A stretch of 64,000 nt of DNA from Dryocosmus kuriphilus. Its lineage: Eukaryota > Arthropoda > Insecta > Hymenoptera > Cynipidae. The DNA lies in contig CM076191.1 of the NCBI GenBank assembly GCA_038277395.1, forward strand, positions 181,924,687 to 181,988,686, given 5' to 3'. Shown piece after piece: positions 21,560 to 32,442 of this stretch. The notes below the pieces were generated by a model, which made no database searches, was not told where the DNA came from, and worked only from the letters and a program-made list of their open reading frames with translations. Position 1 is the first letter of the stretch. Each line of letters opens with the position of its first letter. The translations under genes and the position numbers were made by a program.

Positions 21560-22885
21560 AGAAAACACTGCAAAAGTTTCATATGTTTGTAGCTTTCTTG
21601 AAAAAATTTCTAAAACCAAGAAAATAACATTTGAAAATTAAAAGAGAAATCTTATATTTTAAAGTAAGTTTCCAGAAGTTTCCAATTGCCTTATGAAAAA
21701 GTTAGAAAATTAAAAAAATATATAAAAATTATGATTTATAAAACACTGTAAGAATTTTCTAATTCTTCAAATTTCTAAAAGTTTCTTAATTATTTTAAAA
21801 ACATCAAGAAAATATCAGACAGATTTTTTAATAACTTTTAATAATTTCTTATATACTTTTTATTAATGTCTTTTTTTCATTTATAATAACTATTATACGT
21901 TTTATTATCAAAAAATGAACTCCTACTCAAAAATGTAGCAATTAAATTTTGAAAAAAAGGTTAATTTGAAACAAAAAAAATTGTAGTTTTGAAAAAAAAT
22001 TGAATTTTGAGCAAAAAATTTGAATATTTAACTAAAAAAATGATTTTTCAACCAAAGATAAATTTTTAACAAAATCCCTGAATTTAAAAAAAAATATTTT
22101 TTCCAATTAAAAGGATGAACTCTTCAGCAAAAATGGAACAGCTAAATTTTGGAAAAAAATAGATTAATTTGAAACCAAAAAAAGTTGGATTTTGATTTTA
22201 AAAATATGGTTTTTCAAACGAAAATTAATTTTTAAGAAAATACTTGAATTTACAAAGAAAAATAGTTTAATTTCCGATTCAAAGAAATTTTGAACAAAAA
22301 TGTAACAGCTAAATTTTGAAAAAAGAAGGTTAATTTTGAACCAAGAAAAGTTATAGTTTGAACCAAAAAACATAATTTTTCACACAAAAATGAATTTTTA
22401 ACAAAATCCTTGAATTTCCCAAAAAATAGTTCAATTTCCCATTTAAAAAATGAACTCCAAGTCAGAAATGTAATAATTAAATTTTGAAAAAAAAGGTTAA
22501 TTTGAAACAAAAGAAATTGTAGTTTTCACAAAAAGTTGAATTTTGAGCAAAAAAATTTGAATGTTAAACCAAAAAAATGATATTTCAACCAAAGATAAAT
22601 TTTTAACAAAATCCTTGAACTTAAAAAAGAAAATAGTTTAAATTCCGATTTAAAAAAATGAACTCTGAACAAAAATGTAACAGCTAAGTTTTGAGAAAAA
22701 AGGTTAATTTTGAACCAAAAAAGGTTGTAATTTGAACCAAAAAACATGCTTTTTGAAACAAAAATTAATTTTTAAAAACCCTTGAATTTCCCCAAAAAAA
22801 TAGTTAAATTTCCAGTTTAAAAAATGAACTCCTGATGAAAAACGTAACAGTTAAATTTTGAAAAAAAGGTTAATTCGAAACACAA
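21560..22885. repeat. AT-rich tandem array, period about 270-300 bp with short subunits
   Basis: Landmarks such as ATGTAACAGCTAAATTTTG, AAAAGGTTAATTTGAAAC and TTTTTAACAAAATCCTTGAA recur in the same order three to four times. Subunits of about 30 bp share a TTGAA-TTTT-AACCAAAAAA pattern. All phenylalanine-rich minus-strand frames here come from the array. Confidence 0.75.
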
Positions 22886-22889
22886 AAAA

Positions 22890-23684
22890 TTGGTAAAGTT
22901 TTTTAGTGATTTTCCAAATTTCACAATAGAGGATTTCGATTCTTAAAAGTAAAACGATGAGTCTTATAAATAAATTTTGTAGCTCTTTCCAAGGTGAACA
23001 ATTCTGCTTGTTAATATTTTCTCATATCTTGCATAGTTTTGCTGAAAAGTGGTTTTCTTTATATTTCATAACATATTTCACGAATAACTCAAAAAATACG
23101 CGTCTGCTCAAAAAAATGGTAGAAAGCAAATTTGTAGATATTTTTGAGGTGAACAACTTTGTTTGCAATTATTTTTCCGTATCCTTCATAGTTTGGCGGG
23201 AAATTTGAAATTTTTAATTTTTAATAACGTTTTATCGATTAAAACAAAAACCGTGCATTTTATCAAAAAATGGTTAAAACAAAATTTGTAGATATTTTTA
23301 AATTAAATAACTTTTTTCTTTACCATTTTTTTGTATCTTGAATATTTTGGCGGAAAACCAGAGTTTTTTAATTTTAATAGGGTTTTCTTGATTAAAACAA
23401 AAACCGTTCATTTTATCGAAAAACGGTTAAGACAAAATTTGTAGAATTTCTTGAGATGAACAATTTTACTTTCTTACGTTTTTTTTGTATCTCTCAAAGT
23501 TTAGTCGGAAAATGAATTTCTTGATTTTGTGTAAACCGTTTTTGATGGATAAAACCATAACCGTTGGTCAAAAACCGCTGGTTAACGAACTCGTCCTTTC
23601 TTTTTGGACCTTAAAGTAGTGTGCCAAAGCGCAATCCAATCCGATTAGCCCTTCGAAAGTTATCGTGGGAACAGGCGACAAACG

Positions 23685-23716
<32 letters not shown>

Positions 23717-23881
23717 AACAACGACAACGACGACAACAACGACGACAACGCCAACAGACAGACACGGTCGTAAAAACCATTTTTTCGGATTCAGGAGGTC
23801 TTAAAACGTGGAGATTTCATGAAATCCGCGAAAGTCAAATTTTGCATAAATCTAATACCTTCTTTGATGAGAATGTAAAAA
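22890..23881 (+). mobile_element. Family H element, copy 4 (headless)
   Basis: It starts near the TTGGTAAAGTTTTTTAGTGA boundary below the hairpin head and keeps the body, a long CAACGACAACGACGACAACA tract (about 23675-23757) and the standard tail. The head is replaced by the preceding AT-rich array. Confidence 0.75.
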
Positions 23882-24722
23882 GTAACTAAACAAGAGTGAA
23901 ATTATCTTCTTCTTGGAATGTAAGCATCAGAATTTTATATAAGAGGAAAAAGGATTTTCCCTCCTGTTTCGATCGTATAATCATGAAAGTGACTTTCAAA
24001 CTGCCATATCCTCTTTAAATACCGAACGTAAAATTGTATACACAGATTCAATAAAAAAGTTATCGAGCATAAAATATCCCGGGGTCGTTCTGGCAATTTT
24101 TCCCTTCACGATTTTCAAGTACATAAATCTGATCTAAATGACGAATAAGATTTCAGCTTGACAATGAATTCGAATACATAAAATACATTCATCTAGTTAT
24201 ATATGATCGACCTCCTTCATGTCTTTTGTTCCTATCCGGACATCCTTTTGCACTGGTTTACTCTACTCTCTACAGCATCTCCATATGCTGAGAGCAGAAT
24301 TGAGATACATATATGAATGTTCAGTGTTCATTGACAGCTACCAACGCAAGTGATCAGTGATTCACCCTCCATGCATTATTTGTTCATTATTCTTAGACTT
24401 CTTTTGTGATTAAAATCTCTAGATAAAAATGACAGATGGTCAACATTGGTCGCGTACGAGGGGTTGACAACTCCACCGATTAAATGTACACCTACTTTGG
24501 GCTTCAAGATACTTCAGAGTATTTCAGTGACTTCAGAACACGGAAAAAACATAAGATAAAGTTTACACTGATTCCAGGTGAAAAATTCGCTGAAATAAAA
24601 ACTAATCTTGTTGGTTAAACTTCATATGAAGCGGAGATAATTTCTTGATTTTAACCTTGCCTCGATAGGTAATCTTTCTCCTGCTTTCGCCGTAATTTTT
24701 ATTCGAAAAGTTAGGAGAGTTA
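23882..24722. other. Unassigned segment between H copy 4 and Transib
   Basis: No convincing open frame, tandem repeat or terminal repeat. It may be old intergenic sequence and is a good candidate for a unique anchor. Confidence 0.4.
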
Positions 24723-24727
24723 CGACG

Positions 24728-25275
24728 CAGTGTTCCGGATCGGGATTTTAGGGTTCAAAATCAGCTACAGCTTACAATTCTTAACCGATTTGGACGTATT
24801 TTTTTTTAGAATACTCGGGCATAGTTGTACAAGACCGTCTATAGAATGGATTTTTAAATTAAAGCATACATAATTATTTATATAAATAAACAATCAGGAA
24901 AAATGACACTTTTTGAGAATAGGATTCTTTTTCTTCGAATATAAGATATCAATAATCCTACAGGGCATCGGAATCAATGTTGGTACTCTTAAGGAACATG
25001 TATAATTAATGTAAGTTTAAAGCTAATTGTTATAAACAAATAAAAAATAGACATAAAATATGTTCAAAACACATTATTTAAAATAAACAATTGTATCAAC
25101 TAAATATTTTTTATTGTTTATAATAAAAATTATAAACAAATTTCAAAATTAGTCACTTTCACTTAAGAAAAAAATTATTTTTTTGAATAAACCATCTTCC
25201 AGACAACCGAACAGTAACATCTCAATAACAGAAAATGACAATATTATAATAAGTACTGTTGTTATAAACATTTTC
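24728..25275 (+). repeat. Left long inverted repeat of Transib
   Basis: The first 330 bp (CAGTGTTCCGGATCGGGATT through TAATTGTTATAAACAAATAA) are inverted at 28045-28360 with few differences. The match continues with gaps through ACCGAACAGTAACATC at about 25206. Confidence 0.85.
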
Positions 25276-25318
25276 TAAACAAATCTTAAGTTTTTTCTAA
25301 CGTTGCGTTAAAAGACTA

Positions 25319-25378
25319 AACCACGTGTTGGTAAAATGACGTGGTAGTGACTTAATCACGTAACTAAATCACGTGGTC
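25319..25378 (+). promoter_or_regulatory. CACGTG-rich cluster upstream of the Transib gene
   Basis: Two perfect CACGTG sites (25322-25327 and 25370-25375) plus ACGTGG and CACGTA variants lie within 60 bp, about 100 bp before the TATA box. E-box-like control is an inference. Confidence 0.35.
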
Positions 25379-25474
25379 TGAACTGATTATTAAAAAAAAA
25401 ACCTTAAGTTCATTATATTTGCCGCTAGATGTAGTATGTGATTGATTCCCTTAAGTAAGTGTTTTTTTTAATGC

Positions 25475-25482
25475 TATAAATA
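25475..25482 (+). promoter_or_regulatory. TATA box of the Transib transposase gene
   Basis: TATAAATA lies about 40 bp before the 5' splice donor and 170 bp before the ATG. Transcription would start around 25505-25512. Confidence 0.55.
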
Positions 25483-25521
25483 CAGAAGCGCCTCGTGGGG
25501 AAAAAATATTCATGTTTACAG

Positions 25522-25618
25522 GTAAGTCTGTTTATTGTAAAAAAATTTTTATCGAGCTTTTTGCTCTTTGTACTCATTTCTTTCTTTATCTTTTTCATTT
25601 TCCTAATTACGATAATAG
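25522..25618 (+). other. Probable 97-bp intron in the Transib 5' leader
   Basis: A consensus donor (ACAG|GTAAGT) is followed by a strong pyrimidine tract and the acceptor TAATAG at 25618. The first ATG after splicing is at 25645. The hydrophobic frame that spans the intron is therefore not a real signal peptide. Confidence 0.6.
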
Positions 25619-25644
25619 TTTACTATGCAAAAACTATTATAAAA

Positions 25645-27428
25645 ATGAACTCGTTAAAAGTACCCAAAAAAGTATTGTGTGACTTTCTTATTTCAAATAA
25701 GATAGACTCAGAAAGTTTGCTAAATTATTTGCAACTTGAGTATAATCTTGATGCTGATCGCTTGGAAAAAGTTAGAACACACTTGACTAGATTCTTTCTC
25801 CCCCATTTTTACCAAAAGTGGAAGCCTCCTTATGCAGTTAAAAATAAATTTGATGTTAAATACACTCAATGGCTTAATTTTGATTTTTTATAAGCTTTTC
25901 AGGCATTAAGTCACACTCAGGAAGAAAATGTAGTACTGAAAGTTTTACAGAAACTTCAAAGGCGACAAAGAGACGCAGATTATTAGCTATAGAGGAAAAT
26001 TATTCGGACATAGAAATTCAAGAAGCATTTCTCAGAAGACTCCGATATACCGGAAGAAAACACATTGCAAATCTTATTGTTGATCTTTTAGACTCTGCCT
26101 CGGATTCGGATTCAGCGAACAAAAATGCATTTAATAAAATTGTACCTTACTCTGCAGAAGAAGCATTAGCTTTAATCGAAGATGCAAAATTGTCGACATA
26201 CCAATACAGAGTTATTCAATCTCAGACCAAGTCGCGAAATTCTAATCTCTTTCCATCGCATAAACCTCCAGTCATTAATCGATCACTCAATAAAACGACT
26301 TTTCAAAGACCCTACAATAAAACTTCCAACCATTAATAAAAGAGTGAAAACTTGTAACTTGGATTTACTAGTTAAATATGGTTGCGATGGACCATCAGAT
26401 CAGGCAAGATATAATCAGAAGTTTATGGATGAAGGAGCATCGGATGAAACTGTCTTCACTATATCAATGGTACCATTGTGTCTAAAAGAAACCAAAAGTT
26501 CCCATGTAGTTTGGAGAAGTCCTCATCCTGGATCCCCCAAACGATGCATACCTATAGCATACATATTTTCCAAGGAAACGAAGGAAAGAACGAAGACAGA
26601 GATCAAAGATCTTAAACGCCAAATCGAAATTTTGAAACCGACAAAGATCACGACGCCTCATGGCAGTTTCATAGTTTCAGCTGACATGAAATTAACGATG
26701 GTAAATGGTAAAGTCTGTCAAGCACTTTCCGATACACCTTCATCGGCAAGTTGCTATATTTGTGGTGCTAAGCCGAGCGAAATGAACAACCTTCATAGTG
26801 TGGAGAAGAAAGAAGAAAATATTTCCAACTTTGAGTTCAGTCTTTCTCCTTTACATGCTAAAATGCGATGTATGGAATGCATACTGCACATAGGTTGTTG
26901 TTTGAATTTCAAAAGGCGGTCTGCAATCACCGATGAGCAGAAGGAATTGAAGAATTCTGCTCGTAAACGAATTTGCGAGGAATTCAAGGTAAAAACTGGT
27001 TTGATCATAGATCAACCAAGGCATGGAACCGGAAACTCGAACAGCGGTAATACAGCTAGATTATTTTTCGAAGACCCTGAACTAACTGCTGAAATAACAG
27101 GAGTAAACAAAGAGTTAATAGTAAGGTTTCGACAAGTTTTACAAATGCTATCAAGTACCACAAAAGTTCTTCCTTTGTTTTTTGCTGGTTTTTTATGCCT
27201 CCAACTGTTCATAAACTTTTACTACATGGAGCAAATGTAATGGAGAATTTCACGCTTCCAATCGGACAATATTCTGAAGAAGCTGCTGAAGCTCGGAATA
27301 AAGATTTCAAGCGGTTCCGAGAATAAAACACACGCAAGTGTTCTCGATTACTGACTAATCAGGATCTTATGCAGAAACTTCTGGTGTCATCTGATTTGTA
27401 TATTGCATCTTTGAGACAGGAAAAATAA
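25645..27428 (+). pseudogene. Transib transposase (RAG1-core homologue), inactivated
   Basis: The transposase would cut at CACAGTG ends by an RNase H-like DDE mechanism. In order: an N-terminal domain from ATG 25645; a break or unrecognised splice near 25890; a frame through RRRLLAIEENYSD; a frameshift near 26240; then the catalytic core from about 26260. The core has YGCDG (first Asp, codon 26386), LTMVNGKVCQALSD (second acidic position, codon 26704, Asn here), the zinc pair CYICG, LHAKMRCMECILH and GNTARLFFE. A frameshift near 27190 separates SEEAAEARNKDFKRFR (third acidic residue, Glu codon 27288). A TAA at 27325 truncates the tail. Spacing from the Asn to the second cysteine of CYIC is 19 residues, equal to RAG1 Asp708 to Cys727, so the second catalytic Asp has been replaced. 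Confidence 0.92.
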
Positions 27429-27619
27429 AAAATGAGCGTGAACTGGATAATGAAATTATCGACTTAATGGAAAGTTTCGAATTGAAAAATAACTCAAACA
27501 TGAGAGGTGAGGGGACTCACAGTAATCAAGCACCCCAATTCTTGAGAGGCGAAGGGATTCACGATAATTAAGAGACAATTAAGAGATAATTAAGCATTAA
27601 GTTTATTAAAATGTTTATA

Positions 27620-28360
27620 ACAATAGTAATTGTTAACAAATTGTCGTTATTTGTTATTGAAATATTACTGTTCGGCTGTCTGGAAGATGTTTTAGTTAAA
27701 AAAATAATTTTTTTTTTTTTAGTGAAAATGACTAATTTTGGAATTTTTTAATAATTTTTGTTATAAAAAATATGAAATATTTAGTTAATACAATCGTTTA
27801 TTCTAAATAATGTGTTTTTTAAATATATTTTACGTCTATTGTATAAAAAAAAAAACAACATATTTCTACAGAACAATGAAAAAAAAATTTTAATTGTTTT
27901 TTAAAATGTTTATAACAACAGTAATTGTTAACAAATTGTCATTATTTGTTACGTGCATTATTCTGATGAGATATTTCAGCATTTTTAACCAACAAAAAAA
28001 TTTTTTTGCAATTGAGCATCTAATCCATGTATTTGTTCATATAATTTGTTTATAACAATTAGCTTTAAAACTTACATTAATTATACATATTCCTTAAGAG
28101 TACCAACATTGATTCCGATGCCCTGTAGGATTATTGATATCTTATATTCGAAGAAAAAGAATCCTATTCTCAAAAAGTGTCATTTTTCCTGATTGTTTAT
28201 TTATATAAATAATTATGTATGCTTTAATTTAAAAATCCATTCTATAGACGGTCTTTTACAACTATCCCCGAGTATTTTTAAAAAAAATTAGTCCAAATCG
28301 GTTAAGAATTATAAGCTGTAGCCGATTTTGAACCCTAAAATCCCGATCCGGAACACTGTG
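27620..28360 (-). repeat. Right long inverted repeat of Transib
   Basis: The inverse of 24728-25275. The ATTACTGTTCGGCTGTCTGG segment near 27665 matches the left arm inverted. An extra block at about 27840-28010 is a local partial duplication containing a second GTTTATAACAACAG. Confidence 0.8.
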
Positions 28361-29344
28361 CGACGCACAGTGGGACGGATTAGGAATGTACTGTTCATAA
28401 TCCACTACAGGCTACAATTCTTAACCGATTTTAGTGAATTTTTTTTAAAAATGTTCAGCATTAGATGCTTCAGAAGGACTTCAGGCCGGATTTTTAAATT
28501 TCGTTCTGTGGGCTTTATTATTTAAACAAATAGTGAGTAAAAAAAGGCCATTTCGACAATATTATTTTTTATCTCTTAGGAAAAGACAAAAATAAACTCG
28601 CTATCCATCAGAATTAATGTAGGTGCACTTAAGGAACATAAAAATCTAGTTAAAGATTATTCCTAATTGTTATAAACAAATGATATAAGCAATTAAATTT
28701 TTGCAGTGCTCGGCTGTTGAAAAAAATTTTCTTTCAACTAAAAACGATGCAATTTTCTGCAAGATTAATGTTTAAAAGAAAAAACGTTGAAATATAAACA
28801 ATTACTATTGTTATAAATAATTTATTAAACAAATAATCAATTTTTCAATTTCTGACAGTTATATATTGTTTTTTTCTGATGGAAGCAATGAAAATGTCAC
28901 ATACAATTGAATAGTGATCGATCAGGAGAAAAATATGTTATTAACTTTTTTTGTTATTTTTAATAACAAATATTCACAATAAATTCAAAAATCAGATATT
29001 TTCTTTTAGAAAAAAATGATTTTTTCCCCTAAATCATGTGGTACAAAACTGACTAGTAATAATCTATGAGGAAAATGTTTTATAATCCTTAATTTGATAT
29101 TTTTAATAACAAATGTTAGCAACAAATTCAAAAACCAGACATTTTCTTTTAGAAAGAAAATTATTTTTCCACTAAATCAAGTGGTGGAACATCTGAAAAT
29201 ATTTGAAGAGTGATCTTATATGAGCAGGGATTGTTTATTGTTTTTATTATATTAGGTATTAAGTATTTTCATTCTTCAGTTACCCTTTTCCCCACTCTTT
29301 GCCTATACACCCAAGCCCCCCGGAAAAAAGTACTGGCTACCCTG

Positions 29345-30955
29345 CAAAGTGGGAAAAAAGCACCCTTTTGGGAAAAAATCGCCTGACAGTACAATTCAGA
29401 ACGGATTATTGTGTTTTTTTTTTTTTAGAAATGACCATAAGTTTTCCAGGTATCACAAGTTACTGCGGACATTTCACTACAATAATTTAGCAGATATTTA
29501 AATAATTGTTTTAAACAAATGCACATCTCGACCGTTTTTTCATGAATAGGATTGATTTTTTATGCAAAATCAACTAGCGATGTCTTGGCAAAGACTCCTT
29601 GCTGTCATATTATTTTTACTAACAAAAACTCTTCATTATATAAACAATTTTTATAAACAAATGCAAATTTTGGCAATTTTTGCATGAATAGGCTTAATTT
29701 TTTATGCAGAATCAACTAGAGACACCTTGCCAAACTGCCAAAGACTCCTTGCTGTCATATTTTTCAAACTGTAAAAAATTGGTATTTATATAAACAATTT
29801 TTATAAGCAAATGCACATTTGAATATTTTTTTCATGAATACGCTTCAATTTTTTGTGATATCAACTATAAATGTCTTACCAAAGACTCCTTGCTGTCATA
29901 TTTTTTTAATTGCAAAAAATTGGTTATTATGTAAACAATTTTTATTTAAAAATTGACATATATTGACCATTTTTTCCTGAATAGGCTTAATGGTCGTTCA
30001 TTTATTTTTCTTCCTTCGTTTTCTTTTGTGCAAATATACACTGCGTGTTTCTATGAAGGTATTGAAGGAAACAGTTTAGTTATTTGATTTAATTTTGACG
30101 AAAATCAGTTAAAGGTTGTAAGAAAAAAATTGCTTCAACCTTTTATGCCTGTTTATAATAGAATATCGCCAAGTGTCTGCAGGAAGAAAGTTTTTGTTAA
30201 AAATCATACTAAACTCTTAGAAGCAGATTTCGCAGTAAATTTCGAGTTGATGGTCAAAATGTGCACTTGCTTATAGAAATTGTTTATATAATTAACAGTT
30301 TTTGTCACTATAAAAAATATGTCAGCAAGGGATTTTTGGCAAGACATTTTTAGTTGAATTCACAACCAAAATTAAGCCTATTCGTGAAAAAATAGTCGAA
30401 ATGTGCATGTGATTAACAAAATTATTCGAATAATTGCTAAACAGCAGCTATTTTTAACTAACTGTAATCGCACATATCTGTTATATTTCATACAAAACTT
30501 ATGGATTTAAAATAGCTAATCATTTCGAATCGCGAAAAAATTACTTTTGTTAATTACTTTGTTTAACATTATAAACAATTTTTTCTTATCCTAACCCACT
30601 GTAAATTTTTTTTAGTTAATTTTACATTGATTTATGGCTGTTTTCATGAATTTGAAGGTATTAACGGTATTAAAAGAAATGGTCACTGAAAAGTTAAATA
30701 AAAAAAAGTTTAAAATTTGTTTTTAAATAACAAATTTTGCTTTAGTTGGAGTGAAATATCCGAAGCCAAATATATAACTGACGTGTTATTATTTACCCCA
30801 ACTCGCCAAAAAACTCTTGATTACGACTTTAAGCAAATAAAGTTCAAATAAATGACTTAAGGTCATTCCTGAAGAACAAAAAGCATCAAAATCCGTTCAA
30901 AATTTGAGTATCAGGCGATTTTTGTCCACAAAAAGGTGCTTTTTCTCCCACTGTG
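29345..30955. mobile_element. Non-autonomous Transib-like element with matching ends
   Basis: The left end CAAAGTGGGAAAAAAGCACC is matched by the inverted right end (CACAGTGGGAGAAAAAGCAC read inward from 30955), and the similarity continues to AAAATCGCCTGA. Between them are 3-4 tandem units of about 150 bp (29503, 29640, 29797, 29935), each with ATAAACAATTTTTATAAACA and AAAGACTCCTTGCTGTCATA, and one inverted unit near 30270-30410. Flanking duplications are not identical. Confidence 0.6.
29503..29985 (+). repeat. Tandem subterminal units, period about 150 bp
   Basis: Three and a half units share TTTTCATGAATAGG, ATCAACTA and GACTCCTTGCTGTCATATT. An inverted copy lies near 30270-30410, giving the element repeated subterminal motifs on both sides. 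Confidence 0.75.
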
Positions 30956-31023
30956 CGCCACTGGGTAATACTTCAATGACTTTGTATGGTGCATATTAAT
31001 TCATAGGCGTTGACTAGTGTTAG

Positions 31024-31076
31024 GGAATTTTAGTAAGACTAACCGGTCGAAATGGGTTAGTCTTACAGAAAATTCC
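31024..31076. repeat. Compact 20-bp-stem hairpin
   Basis: The arms 31024-31044 and 31055-31076 (GTAAGACTAACC with GGTTAGTCTTAC at the core) pair with one small internal loop, leaving a 10-nt loop. It is not part of a recognised element. Confidence 0.6.
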
Positions 31077-31472
31077 GTAATGGTAGACAGTATCAATGGA
31101 AAAAAATTAATTTTAAGTGGAATTTTGTTGAATTGATTCCCTATATGCTTATGGAGGTATTGTTAAAAAAATGAATATTCCACCAATCTGGCTTGTAATA
31201 TAATTTTTACCTGCGTAACCAACAGATTAGTTGAAGTACAAAGACCGATAATATTTACACTGAAAAAAAGCTATGATAAAGCGAGCCATTTTTCCAATTG
31301 TCATGACTGTTCGTGAGTAGTAAATATAATTACTTTAGAATGGCCAATTAACTGTGGTTACAATAATCGTTTTTCACAGTTTGGTCAACTGATTTATCTT
31401 CCATATGGTATAATTTACTGAAAAAAAAAAACATTTATATTTACTATCTTGAAGAAAAGTGATTACGGGGTA

Positions 31473-31797
31473 AGTAAAAAATAATCCAACACTTCCAGAC
31501 CATCACAATTTAATTCAAAAAATTTTGACGTTTCGTCATTGGTACAATGACCTCATCAGAATTCCTATTACAGGGAAATGACATAAGAAATTCGATTCAA
31601 TAGAATAGTTTAACAAAGAAAACCAAATTTTGAGAAATTTATAAATTCGAATATAAGTGCTTACCTTAGTAACTAAGTTTCTTCGATAAATCTAATCATA
31701 TCAAAATAATCCAGAAAAGTTCATCGATTGAGGAAATTGGTACTGAACATCGTAGTCGAAATTTTTAATAAATAAAGATGAAATTTAAAAGGTTATT
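31473..31797 (-). repeat. PLE-1 left pseudo-LTR arm, distal part
   Basis: Inverse of 44150-44471. It carries a hammerhead core on the minus strand. It is cut off at 31797 by PLE-2 and resumes at 38667. Confidence 0.88.
31531..31559 (-). ncRNA. Hammerhead-ribozyme-like core, PLE-1 left arm
   Basis: On the minus strand: CTGATGAG, then GTCATTG pairing perfectly with CAATGAC across a TAC loop, then GAAA. Seven contiguous stem II pairs and intact catalytic boxes. PLE pseudo-LTRs are known to carry hammerhead motifs. Confidence 0.75.
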
Positions 31798-32262
31798 AGG
31801 TTGAGGGTTGTGTATTAAAACACGAAAGATCCTTCTGAGCAATATATATTTGTCAATGATAAAAATCCAACGTTTCGAAGGTTTTAGTTGCCTTCCTCTT
31901 CAGGGACTAAAGTAACAGTGAGAACATACAAATATGAACTTATGTGTCGATGATTTACTAAAAATTCGTGTAAAAAATTATCTTAGATGGTAATCTTACC
32001 TCAAATCGTTAAAACATTAAGATAAATAGTACATCAAACTTAGTATGTACAGTCAAGGTTTTAAAATATTTAATTTAAGTTATACATGGTTAAAATTTAT
32101 GTGACTAAAAACAAACTAGATGCTAACTATTAGCCGCACAGGACGACAACTAGCGAGTCATAGATCCGCAGAGGTATTTATGTGAGATTTTAAATGACAG
32201 GAGTGGGGAACTGCAAAATTACGTACTATATTGCTCTACTTCTCAAACCCCGTGTTTGCTTC
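31798..32262 (-). repeat. PLE-2 left inverted pseudo-LTR
   Basis: Inverse of 38141-38616 with only a few differences (for example GATCCTTCTG against GATGCTTCTG inverted), so the insertion is relatively young. Confidence 0.9.
31873..31903 (-). ncRNA. Hammerhead-like core, PLE-2 left arm
   Basis: Minus-strand CTGAAGAG (A at the variable position 7), stem II GAAGG with CCTTC, then GAAACG. The core fits the hammerhead consensus, with an unpaired G at the base of stem II. Confidence 0.55.
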
Positions 32263-32442
32263 TTACTTCTTACTACTTCTTACTTATCGAATTTAATTTT
32301 GCATAAGCTTCTCAAAATAATAATTTCAGATGGATATTCTAAAAAAAAAAAGACTTATGAAATGTAAGACTGAATTATCAAACAATTTTAGAAAGTTCAC
32401 AAATCTCAAATTACCAAATTAATAGTTAAACGTTTAAAACAT

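Larger units (their letters stand above)
24728..28360 (+). mobile_element. Transib DNA transposon with broken transposase
   Basis: A 3.6-kb element flanked by the 5-bp direct repeat CGACG (24723-24727 and 28361-28365), matching the GC-rich CGNCG target preference known for Transib. The right end is CACTGTG, the inverse of CACAGTG, the Transib terminus and the RAG recombination-signal heptamer. The left end reads CAGTG, having lost two bases. Inverted repeats of over 300 bp lie at both ends and extend, less well, to about 550 bp, with the motif TTGTTATAAACAA in each. The single gene encodes a RAG1-core-like transposase that is now inactive. Confidence 0.92.
28366..30955 (+). mobile_element. 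Second Transib-type element or composite, non-autonomous
   Basis: It starts CACAGTGGGACGG directly after the CGACG at 28361 and ends TCCCACTGTG at 30955. The first 300 bp parallel the neighbouring Transib end (CTACAATTCTTAACCGATTT; TTGTTATAAACAAATG at about 28670) but are clearly a different family. No transposase is visible. The bases after 30955 are CGCCA rather than CGACG, so it is not proven that the two ends belong to one element. Confidence 0.6.

Noticed and set aside
21900..22750. Phenylalanine-rich minus-strand frames that look like membrane proteins
   Set aside because: They are translations of the AT-rich tandem array and repeat with it.
25495..25644. Hydrophobic N-terminus ahead of the Transib gene read as a membrane segment
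   Set aside because: The frame starts without an ATG and crosses a good intron; the transposase ATG is at 25645.
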